NCBI RefSeq assembly: GCF_023078275.1
Contig: NC_062972.1
Span: 13,390,191-13,454,190 of the forward strand
Source: Leguminivora glycinivorella
Lineage: Eukaryota > Arthropoda > Insecta > Lepidoptera > Tortricidae
Length of the DNA: 64,000 nucleotides
Reading direction: 5' to 3'
Positions 11,203 to 21,963 of this stretch are shown here, piece by piece. Numbering within the stretch: position 1 is the stretch's first letter; the number at the start of each line of letters is the position of its first letter. The position numbers were made by a program, and so were the translations under genes. Below the pieces are notes generated by a model. The model saw only the letters and a program-made list of their open reading frames with translations, was not told the origin of the DNA and did not search any database.

Positions 11203-11436
11203 CATAACGTTTTTTAATATAACGTTTACATTACTTAATTTCAGTTTATATACCATACACTACGTATACCGTTCACCATGCATAACATTTCTTAATATAA
11301 CGTTTACATTAGTTAATTTCAGTTTATATACCATACGCTTAGTATACCGTCCACCATAAATAACATTATTTAATATAACGATTATATTAGCTTAATATCA
11401 GTTTATATACCATACCGTTCTCCATATATAACATTT
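11203..11436. repeat. three 78-bp AT-rich tandem copies
   Basis: Units starting CATAACGTTTTTTAATATAA recur at 11203, 11281 and 11359, with the same core and increasing divergence. A partial fourth unit joins the next minisatellite. Confidence 0.8.
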
Positions 11437-12178
11437 AACTGTTGCTAAGAAAGTAGGTTTAGGTTAGAACTGCGACCCCCACACAAAACTGTTGCTAAGA
11501 AAGTAGGTTTAGGTTAGGTTAGAATTGCGACCCCCACACAAAACTGTTGCTAAGAAAGTAGGTTTAGGTTAGGTTAGAACTGCGATCCCCATACAAAACT
11601 GTTGCTAAGAAAGTAGGTTTAGGTTAGGTTAGAACTGCGATCCCCACACAAAACTGTTGCTAAGAAAGTAGGTTTAGGTTAGGTTAGAACTGCGACCCCC
11701 ACACAAAACTGTTGCTAAGAAAGTAGGTTTAGGTTAGGTTAGAACTGCGACCCCCACATAAAACTGTTGCTAAAAAGTAGGTTTAGGTTATGTTAGAACT
11801 GCGACCCCCACACGAAACTGTTGCTAAGAAAGTAGGTTTAGGTTAGGTTAGAACTGCGACCCCCACACAAAACTGTTGCTAAGAAAGTAGGTTTAGGTTA
11901 GGTTAGAACTGCGACCCCCACACAAAACTGTTGCTAAGAAAGTAGGTTTAGGTTAGGTTAGAACTGCGACCCCCATACAAAACTGTTGCTAAGAAAGTAG
12001 GTTTAGGTTAGGTTAGAACTGCGACCCCCACACGAAACTGTTGCTAAGAAAGTAAGTTTAGGTTAGGTTAGAACTGCGACCCCCACACAAAACTGTTGCT
12101 AAGAAAGTATGTTTAGGTTAGGTTAGAACTGCGACCCCCACACAAAACTGTTGCTAAGAAAGTGGGTTAGGTTAGGTT
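11437..12178. repeat. TTAGG-containing minisatellite, array B (about 13.5 units of 55 bp)
   Basis: Units start AACTGTTGCTAAGAAAGTAG, contain GGTTTAGGTTAGGTTAGAAC and end GCGACCCCCACACAA. The period is 55 bp (the first unit is 50). It is the reverse complement family of the arrays at 1205-1565 and 2196-3118, sharing the TTAGGTTAG run, the 'AACTG.GACCCCC' block and the 'AAAGTAGG' block. Units are very similar to one another, indicating recent homogenisation. Confidence 0.9.
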
Positions 12179-12479
12179 ATTATGCATTTCAAATCTTAGA
12201 CACAGAATGAACATTACGCCTTTTGATGTTAGATTAATTGAAAAATATATGTTATTAATATTAGGTATCCCAAACGTTACAAACATAGATCTTAGATATT
12301 GTGAACGTTACATACATTAATCTTTATACCTATAAACTGATATTATAGAGAATAAACATTATCCACTTCGAAATTAGATGATTTGCTATTATCGATTTTG
12401 AGCATTATATCCAGTGAACGTTATGCTGAACAAGCTTATACAATATACGATACGTTCTTATATCTCGTATTACTTACCC
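12179..12479. other. unrecognised intergenic sequence
   Basis: AT-rich sequence with no supported feature. Confidence 0.4.
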
Positions 12480-12932
12480 TACATTACGATACAAGTGCGT
12501 AAAAAAGGAAGTTCGAAACGAGTGGCGATAAATCAAAACACGACCGAAGGGAGTGTTATAAATCGACACGAGTTAAGAATTTCCTTTTCGCACGTGTATC
12601 GAACGACGTTTTTCAGTACAGATGAGCCTCCGAAGTTTCGACCTGGCATATAATGAACCACTTCTCGCACTAGTGCGTGAAAAAAACACCATCTGTACTG
12701 AAATAGTACATTACGATACAAGTGCGTAAAAAAGGAAGTTCGAAACGAGTGGCTATAAATTAAAACACGACCGAAGGGAGTGTTTTAAATCGACACGAGT
12801 TACGAATTTCCTTTTCGCACGTGTATCGTACGACGTTTTTCACTACAGATGAGCCTCCGAAGTTTCGACCTGGCATATAATGAACCACTTCTCGCACTAG
12901 TGCGTAAAAAAAATAACATCTGTACTGAAAAA
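12480..12932. repeat. dispersed 227-bp-type repeat, two tandem copies (B and C)
   Basis: Copy B is 12480-12706 and copy C is 12707-12932. Both start TACATTACGATACAAGTGCG and end near CTGTACTGAAA, matching copy A at 10851. The joined copies share their terminal text, as expected if tandem growth occurred by recombination between similar ends. The two short frames across them are not genes. Confidence 0.85.
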
Positions 12933-13339
12933 TAAATTACAACAGATTTTTTTTATGAACAATAATTCCTGATGTCTTTACATAGTCATACATAACAACA
13001 ACCTAAATTCACGCCGGTGCCCATACGAATTTTCCATTGAAAGAAGACCGAATTGTGATATTGCAATTGAACCTATATCACACAGTCGACTTCCACTTTA
13101 GGTTTGTTCCTGGTTGCTATAAGTAATCGGTGATAGTCAGCTATACTTACTACTGCTAATACAAAAAAAAAACAAAGGTGTGAGTATGAACTAAGATCAT
13201 AAGTAAACACAGGTAGTAATTAGGAAAATATCTAGTGAACCAGAAGATCGTCTAACATTACATAAGACATCCGCATAGCTTCCGGCTTATGGGAAAAGGC
13301 ATTGGTCGCGGTTCATACAGTGGCCTCTTACAATCTGAT
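12933..13339. other. unrecognised intergenic sequence
   Basis: No supported feature between the repeat pair and the LINE 3' end. Confidence 0.4.
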
Positions 13340-13340
13340 A

Positions 13341-13370
13341 GTTTAGTTTAGTTTAGTTTAGTTTAGTTTT
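13341..13370. repeat. (TTTAG)n tail of the LINE
   Basis: Five to six TTTAG units on the plus strand, i.e. (CTAAA)n at the 3' end of the minus-strand LINE. Confidence 0.85.
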
Positions 13371-13713
13371 ATTTATTTCATAATGATAAATTACATTATA
13401 AATTATGCTATGTTAACCTATACGAATTTACATTATGATCGTCAATATAATTATTTCACATGCATTCATTCAATTGTATAATATCAATAATAATAATCAA
13501 AACAAAAGGAGTTAACATAAAAACGAATTCAAACTAAAAAAATTAATACATAATGGAATACATTTCAAATGAACAAATCTAATAGGTAGGTATAGATATC
13601 TCATAATAATGATCGTCATATTAAAACTAAGAGCATTAATTAAGAAAATCACAATGTCGAATAATATAAATTTGACATAACATAGGTAGTACTGTCAGTT
13701 AATACAGTTTTAA

Positions 13714-15862
13714 TTATAAATTCATGTAATCATTCACTGAATATAACGGATTATTCAATAAAAAGTTCCTCAATTGACGTTCAAATGCTTCGTCAGATAT
13801 TTCAGTTCGTATTTCGGCGGGTAGGCGTTCATAATAAGTTGGGCCTATTACACGGGGATTCTTACATGAAAGTGCCATGCGACGCGGCACTGTCCGCAGT
13901 CTTCCCGTCGATCTGATTTGTTTGCCCATGACTTCAACACGCTTGAACATAGGCAAGTTTTTTTCTGACAAACATCAAGACTTGGAACATGTATAGCGAA
14001 AAGTGCGTCATTATACCAAACTTTTTAAAAAGTTCTTTACAGTGGTGCATTTGTTTTACCCCAGCCAGTAAACGGATTGCACGTTTTTGTAGAATCAGTA
14101 CTCGCCCGGCATCTGTGGAATTTCCCCAAATCAATGTACCGTATGACATCAAGGAGTGAAAATGCGAAAAATAAACAGTTTTAAGTGACTTCCCTGATAT
14201 CAGAGGTTGTAGTTTTTTCAATGCAAATATGGAACTACTTAACCTGTTATAGAGCTGATCGACATGGCACTTCCAATTCAGATTTGAGTCAAGTATAAAA
14301 CCCAGAAATTTTGTTTCCTTACATAATGGCATTGGAACACTACTGATCCACGGCGGTATTGAGGTGCTGCGACCAGAGAACATCATCACATTGGATTTAG
14401 ATATATTTAACAGTAGGCCATTTGACGAAAACCATGTCTTTAATTGGTCACAAGCTTCATGTATTTTCTCAGCTAACTGCTCGTGTGTTTTTGCCTTAAC
14501 AACAACAGTGGTGTCGTCTGCAAATAACACCGATAGCCCATTTGTGATGGCAGAGGGTAGATCGTTGACAAACAATAAAAAGAGTGTATTTCCAGCTGCT
14601 GACCCTTGAGGGATACCTAAATTGATATTGCCAGTATCTGAAATATGTTTTTGGCCATTTAGTGACATTTGAACCACTTGTTGACGACCAGACAAGCAGC
14701 CATCTTGTACCTATCATAGACCAGTCAAAATGCAATCGACGATTTTGTGTGCTGCAGTAGTAGTGGAGCGTTTTTGTCTATAGGCATACTGGTTGTCGGT
14801 GAGTAAATCGTTCTGTTCTAAGTAGGTCTTAAAGACATGTCATATATATCCAATGTGGTACTGGTCCTTAATATTGATTTTATAGTGTTATCCAGAAGCT
14901 CACGTGTAACAATAGGGAGTGCGAATGACGGCATATCAGTGCTGCCCAAGTGCCCACCGACGTACTGCTTGGACAAGTACTCATCACTGCTTATTGCATG
15001 TTTCTTAGCGATGTTCAAAAAGTGTCTATTGAATGCATTTGGAACCTCGCCATAGGACATATAAGTATCATCGTATTGATTTTTTATGCATACCGGCTGA
15101 GAAGTTGATTTTTTGCCTATCTCCTCATTTACAATCCTCCACAGTTCTTTTGAAGGGTTCGTGCTTTCTGCCAGTCTGGTTTCGATATGATTTTGACGGG
15201 CGCGGAGAGTCTCAGACTTAATGAGCCGAGAGTAATGGTCTATACAGTCCGATATGATTGTATTATTTGGATACTGACGTCGCAGTTCGTGAAGGTCACG
15301 GTGTTTTTGCATGTATTCAAACAGCTCGTCAGTTGCCCACGGAACAGGAGATTTATTTTTGGATCTTAATTTTTTAATAGGAAAATGCAAATCTATATAA
15401 TAAGTCAACACATTAAATAATTTGTCAAATTTAGAATTAATGTCAATATTGCAATCATAAATAAAATTAAAATTATAATAAGAAATGTCCGTATAGAATG
15501 AATAAATAGATTCGGTATTAAATAATCGACGTTCAAATATTTGATTTGCTTTGGATTTTTGAACCTCACTTTCTAAAGTAAACACAAACCGCTGCGCGTT
15601 GTGATCGCTGATAGCAGTGTCCACTGGCGATACGGTTAGGCAGTCGCGCGCATAGTTCGCTAATCCGCAGTCGATGGATGACGCACTTTCGTCCGTTACG
15701 CGAGTGGGAAAAGTTACAGTGTTCAAACATCCAAAACAACCAAGTATATCGTCAACCTGCCGTTTTGAACTATTGTCAGATAAGTAATCCACATTTTGAT
15801 CTCCGACTATGAGGAACTTTTTATTTTCGTCAGTTATCTTACTTAAGAGCGTTATAACATTT
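13714..15862 (-). pseudogene. LINE ORF2: endonuclease C-terminal half, reverse transcriptase and C-terminus (decayed)
   Basis: Read on the minus strand. The first frame (15862-14818) begins with the end of an exonuclease/endonuclease/phosphatase domain: 'FLIVGDQNVDYL', where GDFN is usual, then 'SDHNAQ', the family's SDH motif. A linker follows. The polymerase is badly deleted. From 14820 to about 14690 it goes from 'TTLDIYDMSLRPT' to 'LTDNQYAYRQKRST' to 'SGRQQVVQMS', so the blocks around the first catalytic aspartate are gone. The second frame (14695-13934) keeps 'GIPQGSAAGN' and 'LFADDT', the second catalytic pair. A frameshift near 13950-13970 leads into the last frame, ending at 13714 with 'FLLNNPLYSVNDYMNL', a CR1-like C-terminus. 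Not functional. Confidence 0.85.
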
Positions 15863-16389
15863 CGGCGTCGGGCGAAATTAGGTATTTTACCCGCCGCGCG
15901 AGCCCAATATGCCGACCCTTTCTAGCACGTCTTATCACTCGCTCGCACTACAATAATGGACAAAACAATCTTGATCCTTTCTATGGAATTTTGATAACAA
16001 CCACAATCTACTATCTCGATATAAACTTTTGGTTTCTAATAAACATTATTTTGTACGAAAATACGAGAATATAGCGCGAAATAATATCAATTATGTTATA
16101 ATTTATTTAAAAAATTAAAGTAATAATTATAAAAGTAGACCCCATCCCAAATATTTGCTTTTGTTATATGATAAGTATTAGAGTAAAGTATATATTAATA
16201 TGATGATAAAATAAGACAAATACAATTCTAATTACTTCAAGGTGGTGCTCAGGGTCTGATGATGGAGCCAGATGGTGGTCACCAATACTAATGAACAATA
16301 TGACTATACAACTTCGTGGTTTACATGTCATTCTAGCATTTTCACTTTCACATTTCAAGTGCATATACCACGAGTATAGGTTTTCGGGT

Positions 16390-17150
16390 GTGCTGATTTA
16401 AAAATTAATGACCGATTTGGAATCTGACATTGCTGACTGTCACTTTGACACAAAAGTCGTCATGGGTGTCGTAAAATAGGTTTTAGGGGGTGCTGATTCC
16501 AAAATTAATGACCAATGTGGAATCTGACATTGCTGACTGTCACTTTGACGCAAAAGTCGTCATGGGTGTCGTCAAATAGGTTTGCGGGGGTGCTGATTCC
16601 AAAATTAATGAACAATGTGGAATCTGACATTGCTGACTGTCACTTTGACACAAAAGTCGTTATGGGTGTCGTAAAATTGGTTTTAGGGGTGCTGATTCCA
16701 AAATTAATGACCAATGTGGAATCTAACATTGCTGACTGCCACTTTGACACAAAAGTCATCATGGGTGTCGTAAAATAGGTTTTAGGGGTGCTGATTCCAA
16801 AAATAATGACCAATGTGGAATCTAACATTGCTGACTGTCACTTTGACACAAAAGTCGTCATGGGTGTCGTCAAATAGGTTTCCGGAGGTGCTGATTTGAA
16901 AATTAATGACCGATTTGGAATCTTGACATTGCTGACTGTCACTTTGACACAAAAGTCGTCATGGGTGTCGTCAAAAAGGTTTCCGGGGGTGCTGATTCCA
17001 AAATTAACGACTATTTTGGAATCTCACAGTGCTAATTGTCATTTTGACACAAAAGGAATCATGGGTGTAGTCAAATAGTTTTTAGGGGGTACTGATTCCA
17101 AAATTAATGAAATGATTTAAAAAGTAATGACCAATTTGGAACCTGACATT
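16390..17150 (+). repeat. 100-bp satellite, forward array (about 8 units)
   Basis: Units of 99-100 bp with the core GACATTGCTGACTGTCACTT start near 16401, 16501, 16601, 16700, 16799, 16900, 17000 and 17098. Divergence rises toward 17100. Frames through the array (e.g. 16515-16778) are repeat artefacts. Confidence 0.9.
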
Positions 17151-17154
17151 GCAC

Positions 17155-18110
17155 AGTACCCCTGGAAACCTATTTGATGACACCCATAACGACTTTTATG
17201 TCAAAGTGACAGTCAGCAATGTCAGATTCCAAATTGATCATTAATATTGAGATCAGTACCCATGAAAACCTATTTGAAGACACCCATGATCACTTTTGTG
17301 TCAAAGTGACAGTCAACAGTGTCAGATTCCAAATTGGTCATTAGTTTTCAAACACCTTCTGATACCTATTTGACGACACCCATGACGACTTTTGTGTCAA
17401 AGTGACAGTCAGCAATGTCAGATTCCAAATTGGTCACTAATTTTGGAATCAGCACCCCCTAAAACCTATTTTACGACACCCATGACGACTTTTGTGTCAA
17501 AGTGACAGTCAGCAATGTCAGATTGAACATTGGTCATTAATTTTGGAATCAGCACCCCCTAAAACCTATTTTACGACACCCATGACGACTTTTGTGTCAG
17601 AGTGACAGTCAGCAATGTCAGATTGAACATTGGTCATTAATTTTGGAATCAGCACCCCCTAAAACCTATTTTATGACACCCATGACGACTTTTGTGTCAA
17701 AGTGACAATCTGCAATGTCAGATTCCACATTGGTCATTAATTTTGGAATCAGCACCCCCTAAAACCTATTTTACGACACCCATGACGACTTTTGTGTTAG
17801 AGTGACAGTCAGCAATGTCAGATTGAACATTGGTCATTAATTTTGGAATCAGCACCTCCTAAAACCTATTTTACGACACCCATGACGACTTTTGTGTCAA
17901 AGTGACAGTCAGCAATGTCAGATTCCACATTGGTCATTAATTTTGGAATCAGCACCCCCTAAAACCTATTTTACGACACCCATGACGACTTTTGTGTCAA
18001 AGTGACAGTCAGCAATGTCAGATTCCAAATTGGTCATTCATTTTGTAATCAGCACCCCCTAAAACCTATTTTACGACACCCATGACGACTTTTGTGTCAG
18101 ACATTACAAG
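17155..18110 (-). repeat. 100-bp satellite, reverse array (about 10 units)
   Basis: The same unit in the opposite orientation, with core AAGTGACAGTCAGCAATGTC. The marker GACACCCAT recurs about ten times at a spacing near 100 bp. The distal units (17450-18110) are the most alike. Confidence 0.9.
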
Positions 18111-18645
18111 TAATCTGACACCCAGTAGTGTCAGATTACAAAGTAAAATCAAGTAATCGTGTAATCCGGAATCGATTACGATTTCCCCATCTCTGGGTTT
18201 AGTTATATGGTTCATTGGTACTGGTGACCACCATCTGGCTCCATCATCAGACCCTGAGTACCACCTCTTGTCAAAGGTCTTGTTGAGACGAACCCAACGA
18301 GCCTAAACACGAAGTCGTTTACTTACATGGTTCACTGGTACTGGTGACCACCTTCTGGCTCCATCATCAGATCCCGAGTACCATCTTGATGTGTCTTATC
18401 ATCTTGACCGTATTGTAATTTTCACATTTTTATCATCACAATGTTGTAATACTTTAACATTCAAACATAACAAAGTATTACAAAAGCAAATATTTACGGA
18501 TCTAGGATCAAATTCGTTGGTCGCTGTTTACACACACACAATGCGAGGATAGCCCGTGTATAAACAAGGCGTCCGACCCACACAACGATAAATATTCTCG
18601 ACGTTTGCGATGAAAACTCGGAGACCAAAGCGACATACGTCTTAC

Positions 18646-18712
18646 CTCCTCGAGCTCCGGCGCGGCACTGAAATCGCAGGCGTCCGTCGCCGGTAAAATA
18701 GCGACAGGAAGG
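18646..18712 (-). other. exon-like GC-rich segment
   Basis: On the minus strand, CAG/TAG-type acceptor text (AAAACTAG) precedes 67 bp that read 'LPVAILPATDACDFSAAPEL..' in an open frame. CTCGAGGAG followed by GTAAGA, a good donor, comes next. It is much richer in GC than its surroundings. I do not recognise the peptide. It could be a captured exon or chance. Confidence 0.25.
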
Positions 18713-19258
18713 CTAGTTTTCAAAAAATTGGCAAAAAATCATGATAAAATATTATAACGACAAATGGATAACAGCAGTTTAAGCACATTGTGCAGATTAT
18801 TTATATACTAAAATAACTTCGATAACATGTAGATTTTCGGAGAAATGATCACTTGTTTCGATGTATTTTCAAGACAAAATTGAGTTCGTTTTACTTTCAA
18901 TTTCTCAATTTCAAAGGATTAAATGATAAATATTGTTTAATGGGCCTAAAGTACAAGACATTAGGAATTTAAATTTACCGCATTTATGAGAGTGAGCTTA
19001 TCAAATTGTACATAATAAGAGCTCCGAAATCTGTGCTTCGCGCGGTTTTTCCTAAACGAGCATCAGAAAAAAAATCATTACTAATTGAAAACGCTTTTTC
19101 ATCCATATGTTTTTTAATGAACCGACAGTTAATTAGATTTTCTAACTGAAACAAGTACTTTAACTGTCTTTTAGTATGAGTAAAGTGTACAATTTTGCCG
19201 ATAAATATTGTACATTTTACAATATATCGCCTTTTTTTGTCATAGCGCTCTTAATAAA
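18713..19258. other. unrecognised AT-rich sequence inside the LINE insertion
   Basis: No supported gene or repeat was recognised. Confidence 0.4.
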
Positions 19259-19660
19259 AATTCAAGTTTTTCCAAATAAATGTCGAAGTCGCCATTACAT
19301 GTCCTATATAATACAATAATAATCAAACGGTAACAAGGTATTTCAACAGCAGTAAATTCTATGTGGTATGGGACACAAATACTATGAAGGTCGTTGCGAG
19401 GTATAAAGTGAACATCGTCCCGTAAGAAAACAGCTACCCCGCCGTGCGCAGCTGCGCGAGCGCGGCAGTAGCTGTTTGCGAGCGTGTACCCACTTAACTT
19501 AATGAATTCTAAATCACATTTACGGCACCAAATTTCACTTAATCCAAGAACGTCTGGATTTTGATTACAACATAATATACCTAACAGTGATGTTTTACTA
19601 CAAATCGATCGAACATTCTGGTGAATAATAGTAAATTGTGTTGTTACCGCATCGTAGTTC
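19259..19660 (-). pseudogene. LINE ORF2 start: endonuclease N-terminal half
   Basis: On the minus strand, directly after and overlapping the end of ORF1, a frame reads 'FTIIHQNVRSICSK', 'PDVLGLSEIW' (catalytic Glu) and 'GGVAVFLRDDVHFIPR', the order expected of the APE-type LINE endonuclease that nicks target DNA. It continues to 'DIYLEKLE' and then runs into the foreign insertion. The rest of the domain resumes 3.4 kb away. The ORF1-ORF2 overlap is typical of these elements. Confidence 0.85.
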
Positions 19661-20612
19661 TGGCGCGTTGTACATTGGCGTTTTTTGGCTGTACGATGTT
19701 AAAATACCGTACTCCAACCCCCGTCGGCCAGTTTGCAGTATCCCTGGCAGCTTTCACCTTGTCGGCTGGCACATCCAGACGGAACGATGTGTAATTGCCA
19801 CGATTGACTACCAGCTGTTGGCAAACCGGTGACGCGATGCTCATCTTATCCTGGACGTGGCGGACGACATCCTCTGTGGTGGTAGCCTCGCTGAGATTGT
19901 ACACGTGAAGGCTGACCACGCGGGGACCCGCCGCACGCAGGCTGCAGGACGTCAGTGGAGCTGGGACAGTGGGCTGTGCTGGAGCTGATGACGATAGCCC
20001 AGGATGACCAGGATCTGCTGCAGGGACAGCGCTAGGGAGGGGAGCAGTTGGAGCAATGTCAGCTTGCCTTTTTGTGTTGGACTTATCCTCTTCTGACGCG
20101 GCAGCGGCGCGCCGAGGTCGGAGTCGGCGCGTCTCTGGCAGATTGGTGCCTGACTGTACCGGGGTGGACTGTCCTGACGCCGGGGACGGCATCACAGGGC
20201 TCTTGCTCTCCTGGGTTACAGCGACGGAGACTGCTGACTGATTAGCGGATGTTGCTGGTGTCGATAAGTGATCTTGGCGACCAGTGTCTAATTGAGAATC
20301 GTTATCGAGAAAAATGAGACCCTCAGGGCCAGATTCATTGAGCAGTTCGTGATGGTCGGTTGAACTAGTCAGTGGGAAGTCTACCTCAGTGCTAGTGACA
20401 GTGCTCAGGATTTTTTGTATGCACCTGCTTTGGTATGTAAGTAGCCTATTCTGTTGACTAATTACACTACTACACTGCGTAATTTCGTTTTTCATTTCTG
20501 CCAACTGATTTTTGAGATTCGAGACCTCTTCCACTAACCTTGTAACGGCCGCTGCCTTTGTCACTTGTTTTGCCATCGTTGGTGCCATTTTTCGAATATA
20601 AATTATCGTCAC
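19644..20612 (-). CDS. LINE ORF1 protein (intact frame)
   Basis: A 322-residue frame. A start at residue 9 (MAPTMAK) is equally plausible. Residues about 15-70 are heptad-like (VTRLVEEVSNLKNQLAEMKN), a coiled coil likely to trimerise the protein. The middle is rich in Pro, Ser and Ala with a basic 'RRLRPRRAAA' patch. Residues about 225-310 form a conserved-looking domain (VVSLHVYNLSEATTTEDVVR to NWPTGVGVRYFN) of the kind found at the C-terminus of CR1-like ORF1 proteins. Such proteins coat the element's RNA and help target-primed reverse transcription. The frame is intact although ORF2 is broken. It is the only long undamaged LINE frame in the window. Confidence 0.8.
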   Translation of the reverse strand: MTIIYIRKMAPTMAKQVTKAAAVTRLVEEVSNLKNQLAEMKNEITQCSSVISQQNRLLTYQSRCIQKILSTVTSTEVDFPLTSSTDHHELLNESGPEGLIFLDNDSQLDTGRQDHLSTPATSANQSAVSVAVTQESKSPVMPSPASGQSTPVQSGTNLPETRRLRPRRAAAASEEDKSNTKRQADIAPTAPLPSAVPAADPGHPGLSSSAPAQPTVPAPLTSCSLRAAGPRVVSLHVYNLSEATTTEDVVRHVQDKMSIASPVCQQLVVNRGNYTSFRLDVPADKVKAARDTANWPTGVGVRYFNIVQPKNANVQRARTTMR

Positions 20613-20640
20613 TTCTAAGTATGAGTCGCACTGACAACAT

Positions 20641-21963
20641 TTATAATTTTACTTTACGTAATTGAGCAAGTCGTTCGTTACGATAAGTTGAGTGTTGATG
20701 CGCATTTAAATAATAGATAATAGATTATAAGCAAAAAAATTAACTTTTGGCATTTTGTGTTTGATCATCAATGTTATGTAGATAACACCTAAGGTAGATA
20801 GATAGTATATTTTCCCCTCACTAGCTCGGAAATTTTCAATTCCACACTCGGCGTTAAAATACAACTTTGCCCCCTTGTATAACAAATAACTATTTTAAAC
20901 TAACCATAAATCAAATACGACTTTCATTTTATTCACTGTGCATGTTTTAAATATGAGGCGGTGACGGGTGATAAATTGAGAATGATTTGTGGTCAACTTA
21001 TAACAACAAACATGGGGTAAAAGTATACAGGTAGTGGGCCATTCAAGTTGGTGCAGCGAAATATAGACCAGCTAATATACCTTGTTCGAACTGCTAAGGC
21101 AAACCAAAAGAATATCACAATGACCTTGATTGCAATACTGACGCGTACGCACGCAATATATTAGTACGCCCGCGCCTAATATCCAGTAGAGGTAACTTAG
21201 TTAATCCCTGTTATTTAGTATCATTCGATTAATAAAATCAAAATCATCAAATAGATATTGAAATGACCACTTACCTTTTTCCCGCATGTTCCGATTCAAA
21301 CACAAACGACACACTGACACTAAACAAAGATCAAATTATGCTTCTTGTTTTCACTCCACTGATGTCCTTGAACCTTAATCACAAATTAATATATCCGCAC
21401 ACTCCGGAATTAGATTAAATTAATGTAAAATCAAATAAAACTTCGTCAAATACAAGACGAATTGCAAAGCGTGCGCGGCGGTTTTTTCGACTGATTAGTT
21501 TTCGTTTTTGCCACCAATGCAACTAGCGCTGCAGTCGCGCCTAATCGCGGGCCCCGCGAACCCTGCGATGCGAGCAAACATACCTAACCGCGTTTATTTA
21601 AGCAAGTATGTTTATTTATATGTAGTATGTTATTACTAGTTAGTAATTACCTAAAAAATAACGAGAAGCAAGAAACTTAAACGAGAATTATGTATGTTTT
21701 TCAAGATCAATCTTAAGTTTGAATAAAATTACAGTAGCGACATCCTGTGACACGCTACAGAAGTTTTAAAGTAAGCGCCATCTAGTTACAACCTATGGAA
21801 ACGCTTAGCCGCTAGAACAGACTAATTTAGTGTACCGCAACGGGCGCTCGCTTTCTTCCCCGAATAATAGTCTAACCGCGTTCCGTTAGATGCCGCTGTA
21901 GACAAAAAGCTTCTTGATATGTGAAATTTTCATAGTAGTAGAGCGGCGAGAGGGTCTCGGAAA
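20641..21963. other. intergenic; one possible minus-strand first exon
   Basis: Mostly AT-rich and unrecognised, with a GC-rich patch at 21470-21580. On the minus strand, text near 21340-21275 resembles a first exon: an initiator-like TCAGTGTG, then ATGCGGGAAAAAG followed by GTAAGT at 21274. No downstream exon was identified. Confidence 0.35.
21275..21340 (-). other. candidate first exon of an unknown minus-strand gene
   Basis: ATG at 21287-21285 is followed after 13 coding bases by a perfect GTAAGT donor. A GC-richer block lies upstream (21470-21580). There is no coding context to confirm it. Confidence 0.25.

Larger units (their letters stand above)
16140..18505. mobile_element. large foldback with head-to-head satellite arrays
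   Basis: Outer arms match in inverse. The text around 'AAATATTTGCTTTTGT' (16149) and 'GGTCTGATGATGGAGCCAGA' (about 16253) reappears inverted near 18230-18250, again near 18350-18370, and as 'ACAAAAGCAAATATTT' near 18480. The interior is one satellite array in forward orientation and a second in reverse, meeting near 17150. It can be read as a foldback transposon whose inverted repeats are built of tandem repeats. That structure is seen; mobility is inferred. Confidence 0.7.
15863..19258. mobile_element. 3.4-kb insertion splitting the LINE endonuclease
   Basis: The LINE protein reads '..IYLEKLE' down to 19259 and resumes as 'NVITLLSKIT..' at about 15862, so everything between is foreign. A TTC trinucleotide sits at both edges and could be a 3-bp target duplication. 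Inside are 277 bp of outer sequence, a 2.4-kb foldback with two satellite arrays (16140-18505) and about 750 bp of AT-rich sequence. No transposase was recognised. Confidence 0.7.
13340..20640 (-). mobile_element. CR1/jockey-like LINE, broken and interrupted
   Basis: One minus-strand non-LTR retrotransposon read from about 20640 down to 13340. In order it has ORF1 (20612-19644), an endonuclease first half (about 19658-19259), a 3.4-kb foreign block (15863-19258), the endonuclease second half and reverse transcriptase (15862-13714), and a 3' UTR ending in a (TTTAG)n tail on the plus strand near 13341-13370. Microsatellite-like 3' tails are known in CR1-type LINEs. The copy is dead because of the split endonuclease, missing polymerase blocks and frameshifts. 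The start of its 5' UTR cannot be placed. Confidence 0.85.

Noticed and set aside
11437..12178. CRISPR-like array
   Set aside because: The whole 55-bp unit is repeated with no unique spacers, in a eukaryotic context; it is a minisatellite.
16515..17078. Protein with repeated NVESDIADCHFDTKVVMGVVK-type units
   Set aside because: The frame simply follows the 100-bp satellite; every unit gives the same peptide and frames occur on both strands.
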